A stretch of 64,000 bases of DNA from Pedobacter zeaxanthinifaciens (GCF_003313335.1 NZ_QMHP01000002.1:1-64000), one strand, 5' to 3'; counted from the stretch's first letter, positions 24,448 through 33,506 are shown. Notes: generated by a model not told the origin, from the sequence alone. A program made the numbers and translations.

Positions 24448-25272
24448 CTAATAATTATTAATCATTGTCAACAGCTGCTCATTCAAAGCTGTAGTAATTT
24501 TTCCGGGCTTTCCATTTCCTATCGGTTTGCCATCCAAATTGATTACCGGCAGCACATTTTTGGTTGAACTGGTAATAAATGCTTCGTCAGCGTTAATCAA
24601 ATCGTCCAACGAAAAATCCCTTTCCAAAACGGTAACGCCTTCCAAAGCAATTGACAATGTTTTGCTGCGTGTTATTCCTCTTAAAATATCGGTTTTTGGG
24701 GTGATAACTTCACCGTTCTTCACCATAAAAATATTAGCTCTTGGACATTCCCTCACTTGTCCGTTATGATGATAAATCAAATCATCGGCCTGTTTTAGTT
24801 TTAAAATGGGCTGTAAGCGTATGGCTTGTAAATAATCAATGGTTTTTACACTTGGAAGCTGCCGCTGATAGTTGTGTGAAAGTAAACGCAAGCCTTTGCT
24901 GAAACTATAGCTATCATACTCAAAGGCCGTTTGTACAATTACCAAGTTGGGTTTAGCTATTTGGTAACCATCTTCAGAGTAACCACCGGTAAGTATAATT
25001 TTTAAACCTGAATTGGGGATGTTGTTTTTCTCCAATAGTGAATTTACAGCCTTATATAGCTCGTTTCGGTCCAATTCAATTTCTAAATTCATTTCCCTGG
25101 CCGAATTGTAGAACCTATTAAAATAATCTTCAATAAAAATAGCCTTACCATTTACAGTTTTCAAAAAATCGAAAATACCGTAACCACGCTGTACAGCTAG
25201 GTCGCTTACCAGTAATTTAGCTTCGTTTTCTAAGAAAAGTTGCCCGTTAACGTAAGTGTATTTATTGTTCAT
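24448..25272 (-). CDS. Class IV (D-amino acid / branched-chain type) aminotransferase
   Basis: 274 residues of the fold-type IV PLP family. The PLP lysine is most likely in SVKTIDYLQA (about 141-150), with ECPRANIFMV (about 175-184) matching the family E-x-x-x-x-N-x-F element. Could be a branched-chain aminotransferase, D-alanine aminotransferase or aminodeoxychorismate lyase; a pabB-like gene lies elsewhere in the window (47.8-49.0 kb), which makes PabC possible, but the sequence alone does not decide. Confidence 0.85.
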   Translation of the reverse strand: MNNKYTYVNGQLFLENEAKLLVSDLAVQRGYGIFDFLKTVNGKAIFIEDYFNRFYNSAREMNLEIELDRNELYKAVNSLLEKNNIPNSGLKIILTGGYSEDGYQIAKPNLVIVQTAFEYDSYSFSKGLRLLSHNYQRQLPSVKTIDYLQAIRLQPILKLKQADDLIYHHNGQVRECPRANIFMVKNGEVITPKTDILRGITRSKTLSIALEGVTVLERDFSLDDLINADEAFITSSTKNVLPVINLDGKPIGNGKPGKITTALNEQLLTMINNY

Positions 25273-25385
25273 GTGAGTAGTTTAGCTATTTAGAGTGAAA
25301 AATGTTATTAAAGGACCGTTAAAATCAAAGTTTAAAATAAAAAACATAACACCGAAACTTTGGTGCATTTAATCAATTACTTTCT

Positions 25386-25393
25386 TTAATTTG
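25386..25393 (+). promoter_or_regulatory. -7 box of the DCC-family gene
   Basis: TTAATTTG, one mismatch to TAnnTTTG, with only 6 nt to the ATG at 25400. The mRNA would be leaderless or nearly so. Confidence 0.45.
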
Positions 25394-25399
25394 TACGCA

Positions 25400-25801
25400 A
25401 TGTCAAGTCAGTCGGTTATATTTTTTGATGGCGTTTGTAATTTGTGCAACAGCACGGTGCAATTTGTAATTAAGCACGATAGAAGGCAGTATTTTAAGTT
25501 TGCAGCGCTACAAAGTGAGTTTGCTCAGGAGCAGTTATCAGGCTTTGTATTAAAGGCAAAAAGAGGAGATAGCTTTGTGCTGGTTGAAGATGGAAAGGTT
25601 TACGAACAATCTACTGCGGCTTTGCGGGTAGCCAAAAAATTGAGTGGACTTTGGCGGTTACTTTATATTTTTATTGTTGTTCCACCATTTGTTAGAGATG
25701 CCGTTTACAACTTTGTAGCTCGTAATAGGTACAAGTGGTTTGGTAAGCAGGAAAGCTGTTGGGTGCCTACACCAGATTTGAAAAGCAGGTTTTTGGATTG
25801 A
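25400..25801 (+). CDS. DCC-family (DUF393) thiol-disulfide oxidoreductase-like protein
   Basis: 133 residues from the ATG. The family signature DGVCNLCN (near residues 10-17) provides a CxxC pair, followed by RRQYFKFAALQSEFAQ typical of DUF393. Proposed to be a thiol-disulfide oxidoreductase, but the reaction is not established for the family. Single gene. An in-frame TTG at 25391 was rejected because it overlaps the promoter box. Confidence 0.85.
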   Translation: MSSQSVIFFDGVCNLCNSTVQFVIKHDRRQYFKFAALQSEFAQEQLSGFVLKAKRGDSFVLVEDGKVYEQSTAALRVAKKLSGLWRLLYIFIVVPPFVRDAVYNFVARNRYKWFGKQESCWVPTPDLKSRFLD

Positions 25802-25827
25802 AAAATATCGGCAGCGTGGAAATGTTC

Positions 25828-26037
25828 CTAAGCTTGATCGTTATTTGCCTTAGGTTTTGGGCGCCAAAGCCAAATGGCAATTACCGTTAACGGAATGCTG
25901 ATACTTAAACTGGCTAATTTCAATTGATCTCGCTTGGCGGCAATATCCACATCGGTGGTGGTGAAAATATAAACCGTTTCTTTAATTGCCCAAATGGCAA
26001 TAATGCTAACTAACAATGCAATGAGCTTACGTGTCAT
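25828..26037 (-). CDS. Small two-helix membrane protein, unknown
   Basis: 69 residues, helices at about 5-27 and 42-60 (SISIPLTVIAIWLWRP), basic C-terminus. Not recognised. ATG start with normal codon use; convergent with the preceding gene and just downstream of the DUF779 terminator. Confidence 0.55.
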   Translation of the reverse strand: MTRKLIALLVSIIAIWAIKETVYIFTTTDVDIAAKRDQLKLASLSISIPLTVIAIWLWRPKPKANNDQA

Positions 26038-26096
26038 GGTGATCCATTTGAAAGCTCAAATATTGCATTTTTAACTGAAAAGCTAGCAAAGTTTAA

Positions 26097-26127
26097 TAAA
26101 AAACCAGCAAGCCGTAAGCCTGCTGGT
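26097..26127 (-). terminator. Terminator of the aldehyde dehydrogenase-DUF779 operon
   Basis: ACCAGCA (26103-26109) / TGCTGGT (26121-26127), then a T-rich run on the minus strand. Confidence 0.8.
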
Positions 26128-26154
26128 AAATCAAACCAAAATATAAACTAAGAA

Positions 26155-26529
26155 TTATTTTGCAACGGTAACTGGTTCCAAATTGGCTAATTCCGTTTGG
26201 GAAAATAACCGATAATGGATTTTAAAAGTTTTGCCGATTGGCGTTTCTAGTGAAAACCCGCCAACGCCAAATCCATCTAAAACATCAAGCGTAAAATGGG
26301 CATACTTCCAATATTCAAATAAATCCTTATCTACCCAAAATTCACAATCTTCAATAGTGCCAATGCAAACATCGTTCATCCGTACATAAAAACCGCCTTT
26401 ATGGAAGCATTGCGGTTGTGTGCCTTCGCAGCATCCACCGGCTTGGTAAAACATTAATTCACCATGCTGTTCCTTCAACTGTTTGATCAGTTGTTTTGCA
26501 CTTTCAGTGCTATCTAATCTTTTTACCAT
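26155..26529 (-). CDS. DUF779 protein
   Basis: 124 residues. Carries the cysteine-rich DUF779 element GGCCEGTQPQCF (31-42: Cys33, Cys34, Cys41) that could bind metal or be redox-active. DUF779 genes are commonly next to acetaldehyde-type aldehyde dehydrogenases, as here (downstream of the dehydrogenase, same strand). No biochemical role is known to me; an accessory role for the enzyme is inferred from linkage. Confidence 0.88.
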   Translation of the reverse strand: MVKRLDSTESAKQLIKQLKEQHGELMFYQAGGCCEGTQPQCFHKGGFYVRMNDVCIGTIEDCEFWVDKDLFEYWKYAHFTLDVLDGFGVGGFSLETPIGKTFKIHYRLFSQTELANLEPVTVAK

Positions 26530-26552
26530 TTCAGCCTCCTTTTGTTTTTCTA

Positions 26553-26630
26553 GAGAGATTGCTTTGTAAAGCTCGCAATAACGATATATGAAGCGTCATT
26601 GCGAGGAAGTATGACGAAGCAATCTCCAAA
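26553..26630. repeat. Palindromic repeat, GTCATTGCGAGG family
   Basis: GAGATTGCTTTGTAAAGCTCGCAATAACG-like left arm and a right arm beginning GTCATTGCGAGG and ending GAAGCAATCTCC are imperfect reverse complements. It lies inside the aldehyde dehydrogenase-DUF779 transcript, where the RNA would form a long hairpin. Same family as the repeat at 36041-36126. Confidence 0.75.
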
Positions 26631-26638
26631 CTTAGTTG

Positions 26639-28144
26639 TTAAAAGAAGCCCAATTTGTTTTTATTGTACGAGATTAACATATTTTTAGTTTGGCGATAAT
26701 GACCCAACATCATTTTATGGTTTTCTCGGCCCACGCCTGATTGCTTGTAGCCACCAAAAGGAGCACCCGCAGGGTACGCATGATACTGGTTAACCCAAAC
26801 ACGTCCCGCCTGAATTGCCCTAGGCACTTGGTAAAGTTCGTGTGCATCTCTCGTCCAAACGCCAGCACCCAATCCGTATAAGGTGTCGTTAGCTATTTCA
26901 ATTGCCTCTTCCACCGTTTTAAAAGTGGTTACGGCCAATACCGGACCAAAAATTTCCTCTTGGAAAATGCGCATTTTGTTGTGGCCTTTAAAGATGGTTG
27001 GTTTAATGTAATAACCGCCACTTAGCTCGCCTTCCAATTGATTTACTTCGCCTCCGGCCAACACTTCCGCACCTTCTTGTTTGCCCAGTTCAATGTAAGA
27101 TTTGATTTTCTCAAACTGGATTTTTGAAGCCTGCGCACCCATCATCACAGTTTGGTCTAATGGACTACCAACTTTAATGGCATTTGTTCGCTCAATTACC
27201 TTGGCAATAAATTGATCGTAAATATCTTCCTGCACCAATAGCCTAGATGGACAAGTGCAAATTTCACCTTGGTTTAGTGCAAATAGTACGGCACCTTCAA
27301 TAGCTTTGTCTAAAAAAGCGTCGTCGGCGTCCATTACCGATTTAAAGAAGATGTTAGGTGATTTTCCTCCAAGTTCCAAGGTTACGGGAATTATATTTTC
27401 CGTGGCATACTGCATCACTAATCGTCCAGTTGGCGTTGAACCAGTAAAAGCGGCCTTCGCTACTTTTGGATTGGTTACTAGGTGCCTACCCAATTCTGCT
27501 CCAAATCCGTTGACTACATTAACTACGCCAGCTGGCAGTAAATCGCCAATAAGTTCCATCAGTACCATGATAGAAGTAGGTGTGCTTTCGGCTGGTTTTA
27601 ACACTACTGTATTGCCGGCGGCTAGGGCAGGGGCTAATTTCCAAATGCCCATTAACAGAGGGAAATTCCAAGGGATAATTTGCGCTACCACACCAATTGG
27701 TTCGTGAACAATTAGTGAAACGGTGTGCTCATCAAGCTCGGTATGAGAACCCTCTTCAGCTCTAATTACGGATGCGAAATACCTGAAGTGATCAACACCT
27801 AGGGGTAAATCCGCATGGAGTGTTTCGCGGATTGCTTTTCCATTATCGATGGTTTCTACTGTGGCGAGATACTCCAAGTTATCCTCCATACGCTGTGCAA
27901 TTTTGTTGAGGATAATACTACGCTCTGTGGCAGATGTTTTGCTCCAGGTTTTAAATGCCTCTGCTGCGGCATTCACGGCTAACTCTAGGTCTTCCGGACT
28001 GGAATGTGCTGCTTTGGTAAAAGGCTTACCATCAATTGGTGAAATATTGTCAAAGTACTTTCCATTTACCGGCGCTACAAATTGGCCGTTGATATAGTTG
28101 TTGTAATGAGTTTTAAACTCAGGTCTTTTTGCTATTTGTTCCAT
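26639..28144 (-). CDS. NAD-dependent aldehyde dehydrogenase (acetaldehyde/AldB-ExaC type)
   Basis: 501 residues, full ALDH length. Catalytic Cys296 in [11 protein letters not shown], general base Glu257 in LELGGKSPN, cofactor segment [10 protein letters not shown] (156-165) and FTGSTPTGR (233-241). The CTCPS form is shared with the acetaldehyde dehydrogenase group (AldB, ExaC, AcoD) that is usually linked to DUF779. Oxidises an aldehyde to the acid; acetaldehyde or another small aldehyde is likely but not shown. Divergent AraC-type gene is the probable regulator. Confidence 0.93.
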   Translation of the reverse strand: MEQIAKRPEFKTHYNNYINGQFVAPVNGKYFDNISPIDGKPFTKAAHSSPEDLELAVNAAAEAFKTWSKTSATERSIILNKIAQRMEDNLEYLATVETIDNGKAIRETLHADLPLGVDHFRYFASVIRAEEGSHTELDEHTVSLIVHEPIGVVAQIIPWNFPLLMGIWKLAPALAAGNTVVLKPAESTPTSIMVLMELIGDLLPAGVVNVVNGFGAELGRHLVTNPKVAKAAFTGSTPTGRLVMQYATENIIPVTLELGGKSPNIFFKSVMDADDAFLDKAIEGAVLFALNQGEICTCPSRLLVQEDIYDQFIAKVIERTNAIKVGSPLDQTVMMGAQASKIQFEKIKSYIELGKQEGAEVLAGGEVNQLEGELSGGYYIKPTIFKGHNKMRIFQEEIFGPVLAVTTFKTVEEAIEIANDTLYGLGAGVWTRDAHELYQVPRAIQAGRVWVNQYHAYPAGAPFGGYKQSGVGRENHKMMLGHYRQTKNMLISYNKNKLGFF

Positions 28145-28165
28145 GATTTAAAAATTTGGTTATAA

Positions 28166-28173
28166 CAAACCTA
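28166..28173 (-). promoter_or_regulatory. -7 promoter box of the aldehyde dehydrogenase operon
   Basis: Minus strand TAGGTTTG, perfect TAnnTTTG, 21 nt before the ATG. No good -33 element, as expected for an activator-dependent promoter; AraC-type repeats lie just upstream. Confidence 0.55.
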
Positions 28174-28200
28174 TGAAGCTCTAGAGGAAAGGAATAGTAA

Positions 28201-28278
28201 AATAGTTTCAACTGATAGCACTATTGTTTCAAGCAATGTAATAGATTTGAAATAATACTATATTTACTTAACAATAGT
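28201..28278. promoter_or_regulatory. Putative AraC-type operator
   Basis: GTTTCAA occurs at 28205-28211 and 28226-28232, exactly 21 bp (two helical turns) apart in direct orientation, and an inverted TTTGAAA sits at 28246-28252. ACTATTG and CAATAGT words flank them. The site lies between the dehydrogenase -7 box and the divergent regulator gene. Binding is inferred. Confidence 0.55.
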
Positions 28279-28313
28279 CTTGTACGTTACGTTATTAACC
28301 AAAACCTACGAAT

Positions 28314-29231
28314 ATGAGCTATAAACTTGATTTAGTAAAGCTTAGCAGCGAATCGAAACTGCAAACGCTGGTAGAAAATAGGACATCTTATACTTTAGAA
28401 AGATGTGAACTGAGCGTATTTGAAACCTACAAGGAATCTTACAAAGTGCCTTTGACTTTTAATGATTTTGTGATTACAAGCATGTTGCGTGGTAAAAAGG
28501 TAATGCACTTGAACGAAAAGAAGGAGTTTGAGTATTTGCCTGGTGAAACCGTAATCGTACCACCGTCGGAAACGATGCGTATTGATTTTCCTGAAGCAAC
28601 GGATATGAACCCTACGCAATGCATTGCTTTGGCCATTGATAATGGGCAAATCAGACAGACCATTAAGTACTTGAACGAGTATTTTCCTAAAGAAAGCAAT
28701 GATGACGAGTGGAAGTTGAATTACGATGAGTATCATTTTTACAACAACGAAGAAATCGCATACTTGATCAATAAAGTTATAAAGGTTTGCTCTGATACTT
28801 CTAGAGAAAAAGATGTACTGGCCGATTTGACGCTGAAAGAATTATTGGTTCGCATTATGCAAACTCAAAACCTGAACCTGCTGCAAGGCGATTCGATCAA
28901 TAATAATCCACTTGCTTATGTTATTGGCTACATCAAAAACAACCTCAATGAAAAAATCACTATAGATAGTTTAAGCAATAAGGCTTGTATGAGCAAGGCT
29001 ACTTTTTATCGGTTATTTAAAAGGGAACTTGGCATTAGTCCAAATGATTTTATTTTGGCAGAGAAAATGAAGAGAGCAAAAGAAATGTTGCTTAAACCTG
29101 GAATGAAAATATCAGCTATAAGCTACGAACTAGGCTTTAGTGATGCGAACTATTTCATCAGGGCTTTTAAGAAGATTGTAGGCATCACACCAGGTGCTTT
29201 TCAATCACAAGGCATAGTGAGGTTAGCATAG
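28314..29231 (+). CDS. AraC-family transcriptional regulator
   Basis: 305 residues. The C-terminal double helix-turn-helix (about 205-300) contains IDSLSNKACMSKATFYRLFKR-like first helix region and ISYELGFSDANYFIRAFKK second signature. The N-terminal ~190 residues resemble the AraC-type ligand/N-terminal domain. Divergent from the aldehyde dehydrogenase operon and likely its activator, with an aldehyde-related ligand; both points are inferred. Confidence 0.9.
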   Translation: MSYKLDLVKLSSESKLQTLVENRTSYTLERCELSVFETYKESYKVPLTFNDFVITSMLRGKKVMHLNEKKEFEYLPGETVIVPPSETMRIDFPEATDMNPTQCIALAIDNGQIRQTIKYLNEYFPKESNDDEWKLNYDEYHFYNNEEIAYLINKVIKVCSDTSREKDVLADLTLKELLVRIMQTQNLNLLQGDSINNNPLAYVIGYIKNNLNEKITIDSLSNKACMSKATFYRLFKRELGISPNDFILAEKMKRAKEMLLKPGMKISAISYELGFSDANYFIRAFKKIVGITPGAFQSQGIVRLA

Positions 29232-29241
29232 TTTTAAATAA

Positions 29242-29287
29242 CCACAGATGCTACTACAAACCTTTGGAGAAATCTGTGCATCTGTGG
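29242..29287. repeat. Inverted repeat between convergent genes
   Basis: CCACAGATG (29242-29250) / CATCTGTGG (29279-29287). Such CACAGAT palindromes recur in Bacteroidota intergenic DNA. It could act as a terminator for both genes though it lacks T runs. Confidence 0.6.
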
Positions 29288-29307
29288 CTATCTAATTAAT
29301 AACGTAA

Positions 29308-30978
29308 TTAGGGGTTTGCGGTTAAATATCGATTGCTGTAAGTAATTCCCATTAAATCATAACGTTTAAACTGAGCTTTCAACCTCATTAAAAAGTCAGC
29401 ATAATTTTTTTGTCCCTTTTGCGACCATTGAATTTCACTTAAGGCGTCCATACGTGGGAAAATCATGTACTGTACTTTAGCTGGATTGGCAATATACTCC
29501 GACCATAAATTACCTTGTGCGCCCCAAATGTATTTGGCTTGTTCGGCATTTAGTTCTGCTGGTACAGGCTCATAATTGTAAACGGTTTCCAGCGGGAGAT
29601 ATTTGTTAGCCGCCAAACTGTCATCGTTCATAAACTGCTTGTGGTTTAAGTATAGTTTTTCCTCTGGCGACATCACTACCTTTTGCTTTACCTTAGCCGC
29701 TGCAATACCACCTTTTTCGCCACGCCAGCTCATTACAACTGCATTTGGAGCTAAACCACCGTCTAATATTTCATCCCAGCCAATAATGATTTTCCCTTTA
29801 CTGTTTACAAATTTTTCGATGCGGTTAATGAAATAACTTTGTAAGGCAACTTCATCTTTAATCCCTTTTTCTTTCATGATTTGCTGAGTTTCAGCAGATT
29901 TTTTCCACCAAATTTTAGAAGCTTCATCACCACCAATATGTACATATTTAGACGGGAAAAGATTCATTACTTCGGTAAGTACATCCTCCAAAAATGAGAA
30001 GGTTTTGTCAGTTGGTTGGAAAACGTTATTGTACTTGTTCATCATCCCCCAAGTTTCGGCAACTTTGTAGCCACTTTTTGGGTCGGTACCAAGTTCTGGG
30101 TAAGCTGCCAATGCTGCCATGCTATGTGCTGGCATTTCAATTTCTGGGATGACGGTAATGTATCGATCAGCCGCATATTTGATAACCTCCCTAACTTCAT
30201 CTTGTGTGTAAAAACCTCCATGTCGCATGCCGTCGGTTTTTATGGTGGCGTCAGCAGGTGTTATTTTTACATCGTTAGGCAATACTTGATATTTGATGTT
30301 CTCATTACCTTTTCCTGGCCACAAACCAACGATGCTTCCATTTCGCCAAGCACCAATTTCAGTCAGTTTAGGATATTTTTTGATTTCAATCCTCCAGCCG
30401 TGGTCATCAGTTAAATGCCAATGGAAATAATTCATTTTATGCAGCGCCAAATAGTCAATGTATTGCTTTATAAAAGCTACATCAAAAAAGTGGCGACTTA
30501 CATCCAAATGCATGCCGCGGTAGTCGAAGCGAGGATAATCGGTTATGGTTACTTCGGCAACCGGTAGCGTCTTAGCTTTTTCGGAAGGGAGTAGTTGTAT
30601 CAACGATTGGATGCCATAAAACACCGCCTTTGCTGATTTGCCGACTATAGTGATGCCATTTTGGGAAGTATTTAAGGTATAGGCATCGGCATGTTCGTTA
30701 ATATTTGGATTTACACTAAGTTTGATATAGTTTTTTATCGCTGCGTTTTTGGTGATGGTAAGTTTGTATTGTAGATATTGTTCTAAATACCTGTTGAAAT
30801 AAACTGCTGCGTTTTGAAGTGAATCGTTTTGGATGACGATTTTAGTTTCTGTGCTAATAGTAAATACCGCGTTGTTACTGCCTGCAGTTGCAGCTACAGG
30901 TTTGGGGATGATGTTTACCTGAGCATTTAAGGAGAAAGTGCTCACGCTTATTAAAGCAAGCAATACCAGTTTTTTCAT
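29308..30978 (-). CDS. Beta-N-acetylhexosaminidase, GH20
   Basis: 556 residues, signal peptide 1-19 (SLNAQ). GH20b N-terminal domain (about 25-145) and TIM barrel (about 150-500). Catalytic Asp-Glu pair is in HIGGDEASK (about 347-355), and HLDVSRHFF and NYFHWHLTDDHGWR are family signatures. Releases terminal GlcNAc/GalNAc in the periplasm or outside. The ATG at 30978 is preferred over TTG at 30984, which lies inside the -7 box. Not part of a recognisable polysaccharide utilisation locus. Confidence 0.93.
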   Translation of the reverse strand: MKKLVLLALISVSTFSLNAQVNIIPKPVAATAGSNNAVFTISTETKIVIQNDSLQNAAVYFNRYLEQYLQYKLTITKNAAIKNYIKLSVNPNINEHADAYTLNTSQNGITIVGKSAKAVFYGIQSLIQLLPSEKAKTLPVAEVTITDYPRFDYRGMHLDVSRHFFDVAFIKQYIDYLALHKMNYFHWHLTDDHGWRIEIKKYPKLTEIGAWRNGSIVGLWPGKGNENIKYQVLPNDVKITPADATIKTDGMRHGGFYTQDEVREVIKYAADRYITVIPEIEMPAHSMAALAAYPELGTDPKSGYKVAETWGMMNKYNNVFQPTDKTFSFLEDVLTEVMNLFPSKYVHIGGDEASKIWWKKSAETQQIMKEKGIKDEVALQSYFINRIEKFVNSKGKIIIGWDEILDGGLAPNAVVMSWRGEKGGIAAAKVKQKVVMSPEEKLYLNHKQFMNDDSLAANKYLPLETVYNYEPVPAELNAEQAKYIWGAQGNLWSEYIANPAKVQYMIFPRMDALSEIQWSQKGQKNYADFLMRLKAQFKRYDLMGITYSNRYLTANP

Positions 30979-30981
30979 AAT

Positions 30982-30989
30982 CAAAAATA
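30982..30989 (-). promoter_or_regulatory. -7 box of the GH20 gene
   Basis: Minus strand TATTTTTG, perfect TAnnTTTG, only 3 nt before the ATG, which predicts a leaderless transcript. Confidence 0.5.
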
Positions 30990-31238
30990 AGACTTATTTG
31001 CTATCCCACAACAATATGATTGAATGTTTTTGAGTTTTTATGCTGTTTTTTGCGCTTTACCAGTTACCGTTAGCTTTCAATTTTCAGTAGTATTATTTTA
31101 ACCATATAATACATATAAGCAAAAGTAAGTTTAGGAATTCGGTAAGCATCTATAATAGAAATCTAAAAAAACTACGACAGTCGATAGAAAATTTCCTTCT
31201 TAATGAAGAATTAAATGGGAACTCTCATTCCATATGGG
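30990..31238. other. Intergenic DNA, nothing recognised
   Basis: AT-rich sequence between the GH20 start and the 89-bp repeats. No frame, RNA or repeat that I can support. Confidence 0.5.
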
Positions 31239-31470
31239 AAAACTTCAACGAACTTACATGCCTTATATGGTAGTCAAAAAACTGTAGCAATCTATAATAT
31301 CTACTTCGTAATGAGTATTAGGCAAAGCAAAACTTCAACGAACTTACATGCCTTATATGGTAATCAAAATTACAGCAATCTATAATATCTATTTTGTAAT
31401 GAGTACTAGGCAGGGCAAAACTTCAACGAACTTAAATGCCTTATATGGTTAATCAAAATTACAGCAATCG
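31239..31470. repeat. Tandem repeat, about 2.6 copies of an ~89-bp unit
   Basis: Units start at 31239, 31329 and 31417 with AAAACTTCAACGAACTTA followed by (C/A)ATGCCTTATATGG; the last copy is cut after ACAGCAATC. Copies differ by scattered substitutions and 1-2 bp indels. Each full unit can pair TGCCTTATA with TATTAGGCA (one mismatch) to form a large hairpin. Not coding. Confidence 0.85.
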
Positions 31471-31490
31471 ACGAAACTATAATAAACAAA

Positions 31491-31520
31491 AAATCCCGAT
31501 AACTTGCGTTATCGGGATTT
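31491..31520. terminator. Terminator of rpsA
   Basis: AAATCCCGATAAC (31491-31503) / GTTATCGGGATTT (31508-31520), a 13-bp perfect stem with A/T flanks, just after the rpsA stop. Confidence 0.9.
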
Positions 31521-31544
31521 AATTATTTGGATGGAGATAAAGGA

Positions 31545-33470
31545 TTAACCTTTTTTCTCGTTGCTTTCCATTTGAGATTTCAATTGAGCTAACACATCAA
31601 GATCACCTAATGTTGATTTCTCTACTGAATCTTTCACTTTTTTCACTGCATTGCTAGCGGCTTTAGCTTCTTTTTTCTTAGTAGCTTTTTCCTCGTTAGC
31701 AGCTTCGGCTTTAGCTTCTTCCCAAATACGAGCGTGTGAAACTACGATACGTTTAGCATCTTTGTTAAACTCGATGATTTTGAAATCAGCTGTTTCTTCA
31801 GCTTTCAAAGTAGTACCATCTTCTTTAGCCATATGTTTTGTAGGAACAAAACCTTCAACGCCGTAAGGTAATGCAATTACAGCACCTTTGTCAGTTACTT
31901 TGATTACCGTACCTTGGTGAATTGAATCTAAAGTGAAGATAGTTTCGAAAGTATCCCAAGGGTTTTCTTCCAGTTGTTTGTGACCTAAAGATAATTTGCG
32001 GTTGTCAACATCAAGTTCTAAAACAACTACATCTAAAGTATCACCAACTTTGGTAAACTCGTTAGGGTGGTTAACTTTTTTGCTCCAAGAAAGATCAGAA
32101 ATGTGGATCAATCCATCAATTCCTTCTTCAATTTCAACAAATACACCGAAGTTAGTCATGTTTTTAACAACAGCCTGGTGTTTGCTTCCAACTGGATATT
32201 TCTCAGCAACATTTTGCCATGGATCTTGAGTCAATTGTTTGATACCCAAGCTCATTTTGCGCTCATCGCGGTCTAAAGTTAAAACTTCAGCTTCGATTTC
32301 GTCACCAACTTTCAAGAACTCTTGAGGTGAACGCAAGTTTTGCGACCAGCTCATTTCTGAAACGTGGATTAAACCTTCAACACCAGGGATGATTTCAAGG
32401 AATGCACCGTAATCTGCAACAGTTACAATTTTACCTTTTACTTTAGATCCAACTTGGATAGCTGCATCTAGGTTTTCCCAAGGGTGAGCAGTTAATTGTT
32501 TCAAGCCTAAAGCGATACGTTTTTTCTCATCGTCAAAGTCTAAAACAACCACATTGATTTTTTGGTCTAAAGCTAACACTTCTTTCGGATGCTCTATGCG
32601 GCCCCAAGAAATATCAGTGATGTGCAATAAACCATCTACGCCACCAAGATCGATGAATACACCGAAATCAGTGATATTTTTAACAGTACCTTCAAGTACT
32701 TGTCCTTTTTCTAATTTAGAAACGATTTCTACTTTTTGTGATTCTAAATCGTCCTCAATCAATACTTTGTGAGATACTACCACGTTTTTGAACTCATGGT
32801 TAATTTTAACCACTTTGAATTCCATAGTTTTACCTACGTAAACGTCGTAATCACGGATTGGTTTGATGTCGATTTGAGAACCAGGTAAGAACGCCTCAAC
32901 ACCCATGATATCAACAATAAGACCACCTTTAGTACGGCTCTTAACAAAACCGTTGATGATTGTATCGTTATCAAGCGCTTCGTTGATAAGCTCCCAAGAA
33001 CGTTGGGTTTTTGCTCTCTTACGAGATAAAATTAACTGGCCATTAGCATCTTCAGGTGCTTCTACAAACACGTCCACTTTATCGCCAATTTTCAAATCAG
33101 GAAGATCACGGAACTCAGAAGCTGATACTAAACCGTCAGATTTGAAACCTACGTTTAATACTACATCTTTGTTGTTCATTGATACAACCGTGCCAGAGAT
33201 GATCTCACCTTGGTTGATTTGGTTGAAAGTATCAGAATACATTGCTTCGAACTTTTTACGGTCCTCGTCGTTGTAATTTCCGAAAACTTTGTCATCTGCG
33301 TCCCAATCAAAATCTGCTGAAGGGGTTGCTAATTGTGATTTGATCTGTTCGATCGATACCGAATCAGCTTCTGACTCGATAGTTTCTTTTTGGTTCAAAC
33401 GGGCGTCTGCACCTTGCAATTCGGCTTCTTTAGCCTTTAGTTCTTTTTCTGCAACTTGTTTTTTTGCCAT
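31545..33470 (-). CDS. rpsA: 30S ribosomal protein S1
   Basis: 641 residues with six S1 RNA-binding domains (approximately 88-155, 170-237, 255-325, 341-411, 428-498, 514-582), each with the VxxxxxFGxFV/GLxHxSxxSW pattern strongest in domains 3-5. The N-terminus has a charged extension of about 85 residues, as in Bacteroidota S1. Brings mRNA to the 30S subunit, important where Shine-Dalgarno pairing is little used. Monocistronic with a strong promoter and terminator. Confidence 0.97.
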   Translation of the reverse strand: MAKKQVAEKELKAKEAELQGADARLNQKETIESEADSVSIEQIKSQLATPSADFDWDADDKVFGNYNDEDRKKFEAMYSDTFNQINQGEIISGTVVSMNNKDVVLNVGFKSDGLVSASEFRDLPDLKIGDKVDVFVEAPEDANGQLILSRKRAKTQRSWELINEALDNDTIINGFVKSRTKGGLIVDIMGVEAFLPGSQIDIKPIRDYDVYVGKTMEFKVVKINHEFKNVVVSHKVLIEDDLESQKVEIVSKLEKGQVLEGTVKNITDFGVFIDLGGVDGLLHITDISWGRIEHPKEVLALDQKINVVVLDFDDEKKRIALGLKQLTAHPWENLDAAIQVGSKVKGKIVTVADYGAFLEIIPGVEGLIHVSEMSWSQNLRSPQEFLKVGDEIEAEVLTLDRDERKMSLGIKQLTQDPWQNVAEKYPVGSKHQAVVKNMTNFGVFVEIEEGIDGLIHISDLSWSKKVNHPNEFTKVGDTLDVVVLELDVDNRKLSLGHKQLEENPWDTFETIFTLDSIHQGTVIKVTDKGAVIALPYGVEGFVPTKHMAKEDGTTLKAEETADFKIIEFNKDAKRIVVSHARIWEEAKAEAANEEKATKKKEAKAASNAVKKVKDSVEKSTLGDLDVLAQLKSQMESNEKKG

Positions 33471-33481
33471 TAATTAATTAT

Positions 33482-33490
33482 CTCCTTTTT
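33482..33490 (-). promoter_or_regulatory. Shine-Dalgarno-like site before rpsA
   Basis: Minus strand AAAAAGGAG, whose AAAGGAG is complementary to CTCCTTT at the 16S 3' end, 11 nt before the ATG. This stands out because most genes in the window have no such site. Confidence 0.55.
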
Positions 33491-33506
33491 CCCTGTTTAG
33501 GGACGG

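Noticed and set aside
31239-31470. Integron attC cassette sites
   Set aside because: No attC core consensus, no integrase, and no cassettes between the copies.
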